From: Paulinella micropora
Lineage: Eukaryota; Cercozoa; Imbricatea; Euglyphida
Assembly (NCBI GenBank): GCA_009731375.1
Contig: BJOX01000051.1
Span: 1,107,106-1,139,438, forward strand
Direction of reading: 5' to 3'
Length of the DNA stretch: 32,333 bases
A program made the translations under genes and the position numbers. Numbering within the stretch: position 1 is the stretch's first letter; each line of letters opens with the position of its first letter. Positions 1-8,901 of the stretch are shown here, piece after piece. The notes beneath the pieces were generated by a model. It was not told where the DNA came from, made no database searches, and saw only the letters and a program-made list of their open reading frames with translations.

Positions 1-22
1 GGGGGGGGGGGGGGGGGGGGGG
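1..22. other. Poly-G run at the scaffold edge
   Basis: A pure run of G opens the window. Such runs at a contig edge are usually sequencing or assembly artefacts, but a real G tract cannot be excluded. No gene is involved. Confidence 0.6.
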
Positions 23-121
23 TGAGGGCCGGAGGAGGTGACTAAAGAAGTATGTGCTGGTGGGATACCCAAATGCTTCACAAACAAGCTTTCAGTCACT
101 TCGATCAATGCTGTTCCCTAA

Positions 122-292
122 TGATCAGGCAGTAAATACATGAATACATAACAAATAAATACATAATACATAAATGCATAAATAAATCAATACACAAATC
201 AACAACTATCAACAAATAAATCACAATAAATAAATAAATGAAAAAAATGAAAAAAATGTAAAAATGAATAAGTGAATAAATGAATTAATGAA

Positions 293-332
<40 letters not shown>

Positions 333-412
333 AAATAAATAAGTAAATAAGTAAATAAGTAAATCAATAAATCAATAAATCAATAAATCAATAAATAAAT
401 AAATAAATAAGC
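122..412. repeat. AAAT-type simple repeat tract
   Basis: About 290 bp are made of AAATA/TAAA/AATC-like short units, with several long pure stretches of the AAAT tetramer near 290-330 and 390-410. This is a microsatellite in host DNA. It lies just before a possible tRNA-derived SINE. A tail of such units is usually at the 3' end of a SINE, so the tract may belong to an older neighbour or to an element read from the other strand. Confidence 0.85.
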
Positions 413-449
413 AGAAAACTTTATTCATATTATCATATTATTTTAAGAC

Positions 450-525
450 ATCGCTTTAGCCCAGTGATCAGTTTCCGCGGTATTTTGGAACCTGTGTCCA
501 GTTCGATTCCCGTTAGAATCAATAT
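450..525 (+). repeat. Possible tRNA-derived SINE head
   Basis: An A-box-like segment (TAGCCCAGTGA, 457-467) is followed about 34 nt later by a good B-box (GTTCGATTCC, 501-510). This is the internal RNA polymerase III promoter layout of tRNAs and tRNA-derived SINEs. The segment between them does not fold into a convincing tRNA by eye, so this is more likely a SINE head than a tRNA gene. The call rests only on these two boxes. Confidence 0.35.
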
Positions 526-530
526 CACAA

Positions 531-987
531 AAGAATGCTTATTGAAGATATTGATGGGTGTGGAAGTGTTAGCACTGTGGAAGTGTGATCAGAGCTATCG
601 TCATTTCTTCGCTCTAACTTTGTGGTCTGTTGCATGCCTGCTTCAAGTGACAGATAAGGATTGTATGATGGGTGTTTGCAGGAGGACGCTTGCTCTCAAG
701 GTAATAGGATGAATCAGAGACTTCCTGGATGTAACACCTTTTGACTCGCCATATACACCTCATAAAGGCACGCTCATTTTCGTATGAAACCTCGTTTGGT
801 TTGGACCTTCACCTTTTGTTCAACTAATCAGAAGTACTGATAACTAGTCTACGAAACTTAAGGGTTACCATGTTTGTAAATGTGAGTACCATTCGCGTTG
901 ATTAGTTTTTGTGGTCGCTCCCTCAAAGCTGAATTATAAATAAAATAAGGTTGAGACACTCACAAACACACAGAGGAGAGAAAGAGG

Positions 988-1023
<36 letters not shown>

Positions 1024-2209
1024 TCAAGAAAGTTACAAAACAAAAGAGAAGTTGCAAAGATTATGGTTCAGAATTCAGAAGAGTTACCAAAAGGCTATAC
1101 GACATAAAACTTTCTACNNNNNNNNNNNGGTTCGCGCAATGTGCAATCATGATCATTTCTGAGGCCAGTACCATCGGTCCAAGGAACTTGAGAACTTCGT
1201 TGCGCCCTTTCTTAGTTGACAAAACTTTGGACGCGATTCCTGTTAGGAACGTGCGACGACTCAGCAATAGAGCAAAGCAATCACCAAAGGGAAACAAGGG
1301 AACACAGGAAAATGAAAGAAGAGAATGCAAACTGGAAAGAGGATGAAGTAAAGGATGAAAATCAAGATTCCAAGCCCGACAGGACTTGGGAGAAAGAGAA
1401 TACCTTTCTTGACGGTGACCATGCGACTCTGCTTTACCTTGTCTCCTTTGTCTGCTTGTTCTTCCTTCTCTGGAGGGTCCGACATTGTCAGCTCCTGGTC
1501 AAGGTGCCAGAGTAACAGGACAGCTCCAACGTATCAACACCTGCATGGATCCCATTGAAGTTGCTCCGAATAATTCGCAGTGAAGGTGGAGAAGGAAAGG
1601 AGAGAATCACCATGAAATCAGTNNNNNNNNNNNNNNNNNNNNNNNNNNNNATGCATGAACAGTATTTCCGTGATTTCTATATTCTATGCTCAAATCATAA
1701 ACATTTACTACCCACTACGCCTGAGCACATACCATTTAAATTAACTGTAGTACTGAGCAACATACGACTACCCTCGCTTTATGACTTGCACCTGACTTTA
1801 AGGTTTCATCTTTGACACAAAAGTCTAATTTCCTTGTGACAGTTTTGATGAGGACGGTTCCAGGACCCGTTCCTTTCAAGCTGTTTCAAGGGATATTAGA
1901 GACTTTCGCAGACTAAATTTCAGAGTTTTTTTGGAGGACAAATGTTTTTTCCATCCTTATTGCAAAAAAAGTCTCTCAAAAAATAAGACTTTTTTTGCTT
2001 GTGTTACACTCTGTTCACAAAAACACTATTTTGCTACTCTTCCTATGCTTTTGTTCCCCTCCAGGTTCGTCCTTTACTACCCACTGCCTAAATCCTGCCT
2101 ATTTCTATTCTATCTAGATACACTCCTCAACGGTCCACCCGACCAAGGCAAGCAGTCATACAACGCAAGGGAGCAACCCAACATGCATCGTATCAAGTAT
2201 AAACACATA
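531..2209. other. Left host flank without recognisable genes
   Basis: No open frame here looks like a protein gene: those present are short, low in complexity or cross gaps. The stretch holds a GA dinucleotide repeat (about 979-1020), an 11-base N gap (1118-1128) and a 28-base N gap (1623-1650). It ends at the target duplication of the Polinton element. Confidence 0.7.
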
Positions 2210-2215
2210 CAGCAC
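2210..2215. repeat. Left target site duplication (CAGCAC)
   Basis: The six bases CAGCAC directly abut the left inverted repeat. The same six bases in the same orientation abut the right inverted repeat at 23235-23240. Polinton/Maverick integrases make 6-bp duplications, so the match fixes both ends of the element. Confidence 0.95.
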
Positions 2216-2355
2216 AGAAGATAATTACCATTTTCTTAGTGTCATTTTCAAGAAAATGCACTCTAAGAAAAGAGTCTTTCAGACCAAAATCACCAAAAAT
2301 CACCAAACAAGAAATAATTAAGAAATCAAGTAGAAATCAAGAAATGAAACAAAAA
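2216..2355 (+). repeat. Left terminal inverted repeat of the Polinton
   Basis: This 140-bp repeat pairs base for base with the reverse complement of 23095-23234, with 9 mismatches and no indels in a hand alignment. It begins AGAAGATAAT. It contains an internal palindrome (about 2229-2273): TTTTCTTAG and CTAAGAAAA form the outer arms and TTTTC/GAAAA the inner arms. The integrase acts on these ends, and protein-primed replication would start at them. Confidence 0.95.
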
Positions 2356-2391
2356 TTAATAATTTAATTAATTATTTTACATTTATAAAAA

Positions 2392-2398
2392 TATATAA
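2392..2398 (+). promoter_or_regulatory. TATA-like box before the first gene
   Basis: TATATAA lies 18-24 nt before the ATG at 2417, in an AT-rich leader just inside the left inverted repeat. Similar TATATA strings lie close to the starts of several other genes of this element, so it may be part of a shared promoter. This is inferred from position and composition only. Confidence 0.35.
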
Positions 2399-2416
2399 AC
2401 TATAATATAATACAAG

Positions 2417-2623
2417 ATGCCAAGACCAAACCTGTATGAAGGAGAAGCAAGACGAAAGAGAAATAACGAGAAAGCTCTCGCATACTACTACCGCCACCAA
2501 GAAAGGTTGAAGGAGGAAAGAAAAGAAAAATCATTGAAGCAAAAGCAAGAACTCAAAAGCATAGAGGAATACAAAAAGAAGATACAAGAGTTGGAAGATA
2601 GACTGACTAAAACAGCAGTTTAA
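2417..2623 (+). CDS. Small charged coiled-coil protein, unknown function
   Basis: This intact 68-residue frame starts MPRPNLYEGEARRKRN and is very rich in Lys, Glu and Arg. From about residue 25 to the end it reads as one long amphipathic helix or coiled coil. There is no signal peptide or membrane segment. It is the first gene inside the left repeat and is read in the same direction as the polymerase gene 133 bp downstream. A basic, helical start followed by a coiled coil would suit a DNA-associated protein or a replication accessory, but that is only a guess from composition. No family was recognised. Confidence 0.6.
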   Translation: MPRPNLYEGEARRKRNNEKALAYYYRHQERLKEERKEKSLKQKQELKSIEEYKKKIQELEDRLTKTAV

Positions 2624-2756
2624 GTTCTAATTATTTTTTTTAAATCTGGTAAAAATATTTTTCATCTAAAAAAATATTTCCCACATAATAACTGTAAAAA
2701 CATTAATTAATTATTTTTAGAAAAAGTATCTTACATAATATATACATAACTGTAAA

Positions 2757-5556
2757 ATGTCAAAACCACCACTACCGCCAAGACCAAACATGCAATATAT
2801 TCAACTTCTTCAAGCTAAGGCTAAGCTTAGAAAGGTTGAAACGAAAGATAAAAGAAACCGCCAGGACCTTTTATCTAACATTCTTAGTAATACGAGGGTA
2901 AATCTCCGCGAGGCTAAGACTAGGGAAGCGAAGCGACGAGAGTTTAGAGCAAACGATTATGAAGTTAGGAGTGATAATCGGTTGAACTCTCTCACATTCA
3001 AATTTAGAGAGCTAGACATAAGCTTCTATGATACAGATACCTTGGAAGAGAATGTATTGATACCCTCTATAAGATATGCCAGAATGGAAGGGATGACCAA
3101 CGATGCGGATGTCAACATATCTATAACATACTCCACCGATCCTGCTAATGAACGATATGACTACTACTTAAAAAAGAAAAGTTTTAATTCATTTCAACTC
3201 CACCAATATGATACCGTATTTATGGATGCTCTGAACGAGTTCAACATAAACAACATTGAAGCGAGCGAGAATAGATATGAAAGAAACATACGATATGTGG
3301 AAATAACTATAGTTCAAGAAAACGGCAGAGGATGCTATGAGGGAAAGACTGAAAAGATTGAGAAAGTTGAAGAATGCAAAAAGATATCTCCGCCAAGCAA
3401 AAACAACAACTGCTCATTCTTTTTATGTAAGGATATACTAGATATTCATCTAATGAACAAGAACCGCTGTAATATCGTCCGAGCTGAATTCAACCTTCCA
3501 CCAAACTCCCCCATACCATTTTCAATAGCGGTTGAAATATTGAAAAAATATGTTAAGGAAGGGAAAACATATGAAATAACTACCATATTATGAAGCAGAC
3601 ATTCAGCACAAACGAAGAAAGACAAGAACCTGACAAACTAATCTTTTTGGAGAATAACCATTATTACGGATTAGTTAAGCAGTTTAAGAAGCGATGGGAA
3701 GATTGCTTGCGATTATATTTAAACAAACATAAATGTAATCTTAACAGGAAAAAATTCGCTGATATTAAATTGAAGAAGAATGGTAAAAGACATCTCATAA
3801 CTAAGTTCCACACGGAAGAAGAAATAAACAACTACCAAGTTCTCCATGACGATTTGGAAACATTTAGAAATACAAACATCGCGGTCGGCTATGATATCCA
3901 CGACTGCTACATAGTCTGATATACTCAGTGCTCTGATGGTTTCAAATACATAGCTGGTAAAGATTGTATCAGTCAATTCGTCAACCTACTGATAGAACGA
4001 GGCGAGAAGGTAAAAGCAGAATGTGTGCTGAAATGTAAAACTGACAAACCGCCCGTTCTATATGTTAATTGTTTTAACGGAGCGAACTTTGACCACTACT
4101 TCATACACCAAGAATTAATCAAAAGGGGTATTAAGATTAATTCATCAAAAATCAATAACGGCTGTATTATCTCCTTAGAGTTTGAAAATGTTAAGATGTG
4201 TGATATGTGTAAGCATACCCAAGGAAGTCTTAAAGCAAATCTTGAAAGTATGGGGTGCGAAATCCTCAAAGGCGACTTTGACCACAACCGTGCCAAAATA
4301 TGGGATGATATGGACGACAAGACGAGGCAGGACTGTTTGCCTATAGGAATGATATTATGGGTTTGAAAGAATTATATAACAAGTTAAATACCGAAATATT
4401 TACAGCTCACAAAGTCAATCTAACTTCATACATCTCAACTTCTAGTCTGGCTTTCAACATATGGAAAAAGTATGTAGATTGTAAATACGAGGTGAGACAA
4501 AATGGGGTCTCTTAAATGGCGACTAGAAGATATGAAGGACCTATGGCTAACGAGTGTAGATATTGAGGATATGGTAGCAGAATGATACGAAGTCCGCATT
4601 CATAAAGGATACTACACTGTAAAATCTGAATGTGTCTTCTCCAAATACATAGACGATATGTTTAAGGCGAAGGAAAATGAGGAGAAAGGTAGCCCGCAAT
4701 ATCTGCTAGCCAAGCTGTTTATGAATAGTCTATACGGTAAGATAATACAGAGACCAATACCATCTATTACAACATATATACAAACTAACGAATAATACTG
4801 GAAATTCTGGAATAGCAATCAATAACTGACATAGTTAAATTTACGGACCAACAAGGAAAAGATTTATGGCACATATCGGGCCTTCCTCACAATCCAATCT
4901 TGTTAGAGAGTAGCATAACGAAACCTTCACACTACGGGGCATTTATACTAGCATACAGTCGTCGTATTATGTTCAACTATATTAAGGAAGCAAACCCGAA
5001 CAGAAGCATTGAAGAAGACTTTTACTACACCGACACAGACAGCCTCCAAATCCACACGAGATGTGCGAGATATATCAAGAATATGGGTAATAAGAAACTT
5101 GGCGGTATAGGGGACGACTTAGCCGATAGTTGTAAAATTATAAAAGGTGTGTGGATAGCACCAAAACTATATATGTTAGAATTTACGACGAAGGATGCCT
5201 TTACGGAAGGAATGACTAAGAACGACTTAAAGCATATTTCAAAAGGAGTTAAAATAGAAATAGCAGAAAATGGAGTTAAAAGATATTTCCATTTTAGGGG
5301 TAAAGGCTTAGATGCTAATAAGCTAAACTATGATACATTTGATAAGATGGACAAAGGCGGGTCGGTTGAAAATGTTAAGGATTTCCAAATGAAAAAAATA
5401 CACATTGATAGAAACAGCAAACAACAACAAGTCCCACATTTTAGCATTTTACATATGACTAATGTTAAAAAACAAGTTAACTAGAGCAAGTGGGCTGGTC
5501 GCGAGTTCATTAATTATAACGACAGCATCCCGCTCGGCTTCCACATTCGCGGTTGA
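2757..5556 (+). pseudogene. polB: Protein-primed DNA polymerase B, broken
   Basis: This is the replicative polymerase of the element, which copies linear DNA from a protein primer. The N-terminal part (2757-3593) ends in the NNCSFFL...CNIVRAEFNLP region seen in Polinton polymerases. Exonuclease motif I (DDLETFRN, near 3850) and motif II (FNGANFDHYF, near 4080) follow, then palm motif B (KLFMNSLYGK, near 4715), motif C (YTDTDSLQ, near 5035) and the thumb segment GVWIAPKLYMLEF (near 5140). Breaks seen: a frame change near 3590, TGA at 3917, a frameshift near 4340, TAA at 4513, TGA at 4583, TAA at 4793, a frameshift near 4820 and TAG at 5482. The expected palm motif A (SLYP region) is absent: the text jumps from the exonuclease III region (near 4500) to a segment normally well downstream of motif A. 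The reading frame resumes after the TAG and ends at TGA 5554-5556, one base before the convergent lipase gene. The copy cannot be functional. Confidence 0.9.
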
Positions 5557-5557
5557 T

Positions 5558-6245
5558 TTATAAATAAAAAAATTTGGCTCCTTTACCTTTGAAGCTTCTA
5601 ATTGTATGAACACCTATCGTCGGCTTCACTAACTTAGTATTCACAGCTGTCGCTCCCAGCAATGATACTGGGTCAAATGCGGTTCGGTAGTTAGTGGTTA
5701 GCTTTGCCGTCTTCGCCCGCTTACCTTTGGGTTTACCCTCACCGCCACTCGGTCAATTACTCCTTCAATGAGGTCTCTCGTGCTACTACCTTTATTGTAT
5801 GTGGTTGCCCTTACACCCGTTTGTCGGCTTAAATCTTTCGCTATTGTTCCACCTAACCAATGACCCGTCAGCTCTACATTATTCTTACCATATTTTTTAT
5901 TACTTCATTAACCAGCTTCTGCTCTTCTTTATATCTCGGAGTTCTTTTCAATACTCCCTTTACTAATGCGACATCGGTGAGTAAGTCTCGCTTATCCGCA
6001 CTTCCTCTAAATGCTACAATCGCCTTACCATCTTTTTCATACACTGTTGATTTTTCTTTGCTCGCGACTGGCTTCCATCCGTCCGCATCCTTTCTATCTG
6101 ACCGCGACAAATAGACATCCTCCGATAAACTAGCACTTCCACCCTTTTGCTTTCTGTATTCCTTGACCGCCTTTTTCAATGCCTCCCCATAACTTATACC
6201 GTGTTTAGCGGAGTAAGCCTTAACAAACTCAATCCACTCACTCAT
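5558..6245 (-). pseudogene. Class 3 lipase-like protein, broken, nucleophile lost
   Basis: Reading leftward from ATG 6245, the protein has a helical start, then KAIVAFRGSADKRDLLTDV, the usual strand and oxyanion region of class 3 (fungal-type) lipases. A TAG at 5874-5876 marks a frameshift. In the next frame comes the nucleophile elbow, which reads GHWLGG instead of the family GHSLGG, so the catalytic Ser is a Trp (TGG; TCG is one base away). After a second frameshift near 5770 come YRTAFDPVSLLG and GVHTIRS, which would supply the Asp and His of the triad. It ends at TAA 5558-5560. Lipases of this family occur in Polinton-like viruses and giant viruses and may help release or enter through membranes; that role is inferred. 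This copy is dead both by frameshift and by the Ser-to-Trp change. Confidence 0.75.
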
Positions 6246-6314
6246 TGCGAAGCTTCCTATATTAATTATTTAATTTTTTATTTTTTTATACTACCTACTA
6301 TATACCCCCCTAAT

Positions 6315-6590
6315 ATGTCCACCCTCACAAGACTGTGCGAGAAGTTCCAAAAACTTTCCATTGAAGGCGAAAAAAAATCCTTCTCGTTGGAAGATGTCCA
6401 AAAGGTAATCCACGACGAAATAAAAGCGATTGAAGAAATGAGAAATGCTCAACCAAACTTGTTTCATTTCGGCAAATACAAAGGCAAAAAAATAGAAGAC
6501 ATCGCAAAGATTGATACGCCATATATTGAATGGTTAGTTCGTCAACCGTGGGTCCAGAACAAAGACGAATTGAAAAAGTATTTACCGTAA
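6315..6590 (+). CDS. Small exonuclease-X C-terminal-like (DUF3820-type) protein
   Basis: The intact frame of 91 residues starts at ATG 6315. The N-terminal half is a charged helix (SIEGEKKSFSLEDVQKVI). The C-terminal half carries FGKYKGKKIEDIAKI and PYIEWLVRQP, which match the short module at the end of exonuclease X and of many viral proteins (fGKyKGk...d..YieWl). In exonuclease X this module follows the nuclease; here it stands alone, so no catalytic activity can be claimed and a nucleic-acid-related role is only inferred. It runs opposite to its neighbours. A TATATA string lies 10-20 nt upstream, and its stop overlaps the tail of the opposing gene by 9 bp. Confidence 0.7.
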   Translation: MSTLTRLCEKFQKLSIEGEKKSFSLEDVQKVIHDEIKAIEEMRNAQPNLFHFGKYKGKKIEDIAKIDTPYIEWLVRQPWVQNKDELKKYLP

Positions 6591-7213
6591 GAGATACATT
6601 TTACCTCCAATATTTATTTCTTTTTTTATAATTCGCAGTATCGCTTTCTGTTTGTGGAAGTCGCTAAACCTAGTAAAATGCGGTTCTTTCAAAGGGTTGT
6701 CTTCAACTTCTAATTCTCTATTCACTTCAAGGTATTGTTAAAGGATGTCTTTGAATTGTATGATGTCAAAGTGGTGGTCTACATGGACATCAACCCGCTC
6801 ATATATATCGCCACTTATTTCGCATATGTATCGGGGTTCAACGAATACATCAATAGCCACGATGTCAAGATATTCTTGTATTTGCGGTCTTATTGTATTC
6901 CTGCTCGCTTCTTTCATCACTCTCGCCATTTTTTTAAATTTGCTAAGGCCTATGAGGTCAACACAGCAATTCCACGAAAACGGCTTACCATTCGCACGAA
7001 AGTGTTTTCTCCCAGTCGTGATATTATTTTCAACATCAATGATACCATCTTTTAGACAAGGGTGGTTATTAGGTCTCGCACGAAAATGCTATCTTCTGGG
7101 TTCAGCACTTCGCCATCGTTATATTTGTTTATCATTCTTCTTATGTAGGATTTGATAAATGCTTTTGTTAGAAACCTCTTACCACCCACAACATACAACT
7201 TACGACTATACAT
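6582..7213 (-). pseudogene. DUF3223/HNH-like protein, broken
   Basis: Read leftward from ATG 7213, the first frame gives GGKRFLTKAFIKSYIRRMIN and a helical stretch resembling the start of DUF3223 proteins. It ends at TAA 7052-7054. One base away, the next frame continues NHPCLKDGIID, then NGKPFSWNCC, and has the pair CEISGD...HVDHHF (about 6750-6800). A C-x-I-S-G turn followed by H-V-D-H is the pattern of an HNH-like metal site seen in viral DUF3223 proteins. A second frameshift near 6740 leads to a C-terminal helix ending at TAA 6582-6584. Two frameshifts make it non-functional. The family call rests on pattern memory. A DNA-binding or nuclease role is possible. Confidence 0.5.
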
Positions 7214-7256
7214 ATTACTATATTATTATATTAGAAAAAATTATTACAAAAATTAA

Positions 7257-7444
7257 TTAATTATATTGCTGTTCCTCGCGGTTTTTCTTTGCCTTTGTAA
7301 AGAACTTAATTAAGTTTTCCCGTCTAACATCATTCATATCTTCATTTTTTGTAAAGTATGCGATAGCACAACTTTCATCGCAGAATTGGTAGTTATCAAC
7401 CGTAGCAGTTAATATATCTTTTTTTTTCACACTTTACACGACAT
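7257..7444 (-). pseudogene. Small FCS-type zinc-finger protein, broken
   Basis: A 62-codon stretch read leftward from ATG 7444 starts MSCKV, then meets an in-frame TGA just before a run of nine A (7419-7427). One frame over it continues DNYQFCDESCAIAYF and a basic tail, and stops at TAA 7257-7259. The spacing of an early CxxC-like pair and a late FCxxxC pair resembles FCS/MYM-type zinc fingers. It may bind RNA, DNA or protein; nothing more specific is visible. The gene at 20304-20561 ends in a comparable FCSNYCF motif. Confidence 0.4.
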
Positions 7445-7488
7445 TGTGAGGTATATTATTGGAAAAATAAATATTTCTAAAAAATAAT

Positions 7489-8731
7489 CTATGGGTCTTC
7501 AATCCAAGTTAAAGCATACTGAATACTTATCGTTTGAGCGGCTGTTGCTTGTGATGTTATGGTTAATCTATCGCCTGGCAACATATCGTCCAAATCATAA
7601 TCATTTAGATTAAACGTCTCAGCACTACTCAAATTTACAAAGATGACCGCAATGGTATTTCCATTAGCCACAGTAGCCGAAGTATCAAATGAAACTAAAC
7701 TAGTATTAGTATTATTTTCAGCATAGACTGGATTTGTCAGAGTAGCATTTTTTATTACTTTAATAATACAACTAGTCTTAGAGTCCGTATTTAAGATAGT
7801 TAGTCGTCGCGGATAAACTATACTATAATTTGTAAGAGCACCACCTCCAGTAGTCGCATTATTTCTCATTGTAAAAACATGAGCAACAGCATTGGTCGCA
7901 TTGGCGGTTCTTTCATAAATAAACGGAATACCCCTTATAATTTCAGTTCCTTCAATGAAGCATCCAACACGAGCGACTTTAATATTTTGGACTGCTACAA
8001 CTCCACCAACATTCATTATATAGGTTGAAAAAGGTAGAGTAGTATTATTCAGTGTAGTTAACGTTTGTGTGTTAGCATAACGAATGGCATGAACCATTTG
8101 AAAATCTCCAGTATTAGGATTTTCAATATAGAAAGACACTTGTCCAAACCCTAAGTATTGAAACTTCATTTGAAATACATTACCCTTCGTAAAATCAATG
8201 GCGGGTAGATATGTTTTACCATCCGCCTTATCAATATTCCAAGTTGTTTGAGCATAAGAGTTAACCAGAGCCCCTCCTCTACAATGATATATTTTCATTA
8301 CTCCAGTTTCTCTACCAAAGAAAAATCCATCTGTAAAAGCATTATCACCTAAACCAACCGTAGCAAGATATTGAGCACCATTTGCTTCCGTCGTAGCCCA
8401 TAAAGCGGTAAATCTTACACACACTCCCATACCAGCACGATATTTAATTTTTTTTTATTGAATGTATCCGCTAGCCCCTGCCGCCGCTGTTGTTGATACA
8501 CTAGCCATTGAATTCTTCATTTCAACAGTAGAATTAACAACAGCACTATCCCATTTAGCAGAATTTACATTATACATAAATGTCTCTTGAATAATCGGTG
8601 TGTATTGTGCTGTGGATATTTCACCGAATGCTGTCAAGTTGTCATCTGTTAATTTTGTNNNNNNNNNNACATTTCAAATTAACAAAATTCCCTCCATCAT
8701 CTTGTACTATCAAATTTCGTTGGTGGCTCAT
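7489..8731 (-). pseudogene. Phage tail-fibre-like surface protein, broken
   Basis: The gene starts at ATG 8731 (MSHQRNLIVQDDGG), crosses a 10-base N gap (8659-8668), continues AFGEISTAQYTPIIQETFMY and meets a single in-frame TAA at 8455-8457. After it the same frame stays open to 7489: IKYRAG, FFFGRETGVM, FQYLGFGQVSFYIENP, MVHAIRYAN. This order matches a module common in phage tail or receptor-binding proteins: a leader, a 'yRpG' strand, then a concanavalin-like sandwich with 'Q.Q.LG.G...F.I..P'. The protein would sit on the particle surface and contact the host. It lies just downstream of the capsid gene on the same strand and overlaps the small gene before it by 4 nt (ATGA). One stop is the only visible lesion apart from the gap. 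Confidence 0.65.
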
Positions 8732-8901
8732 TGTAGGTGCTTTTTTTTCAAAAAACCACCTACGACCTCAAAAGAATGTTTTGTGTAAGCTTCGTATATT
8801 ATATGAAAAAATACATCTAAATTTTTTAATATTACTTCAACGGATGGGGGTGCGGGGGCTTGACCCTGCTTAGGTTCTAGTAATGGTGCCGTTCCTGACA
8901 T
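8728..8901 (-). CDS. 57-residue overlapped protein, unknown function
   Basis: This complete small frame starts at ATG 8901 inside the 3' end of the capsid gene (32-bp overlap). It stops at TGA 8728-8730, sharing ATGA with the start of the fibre gene. The N-terminal 20 residues are rich in Pro, Ala and Gly (LEPKQGQAPAPPS). The rest (VEVILKNLDVFFHIIYEAYT) is a moderately hydrophobic helix ending in FLKKKHLQ. It could be a short membrane-associated peptide or a scaffold/cement peptide. The tight overlaps on both sides argue that the frame is used, with translation coupled or re-initiated. No family was recognised. Confidence 0.5.
   Translation of the reverse strand: MSGTAPLLEPKQGQAPAPPSVEVILKNLDVFFHIIYEAYTKHSFEVVGGFLKKKHLQ

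Noticed and set aside
450-525. A functional tRNA gene
   Set aside because: The promoter boxes are present, but no acceptor and anticodon stems can be paired by eye.
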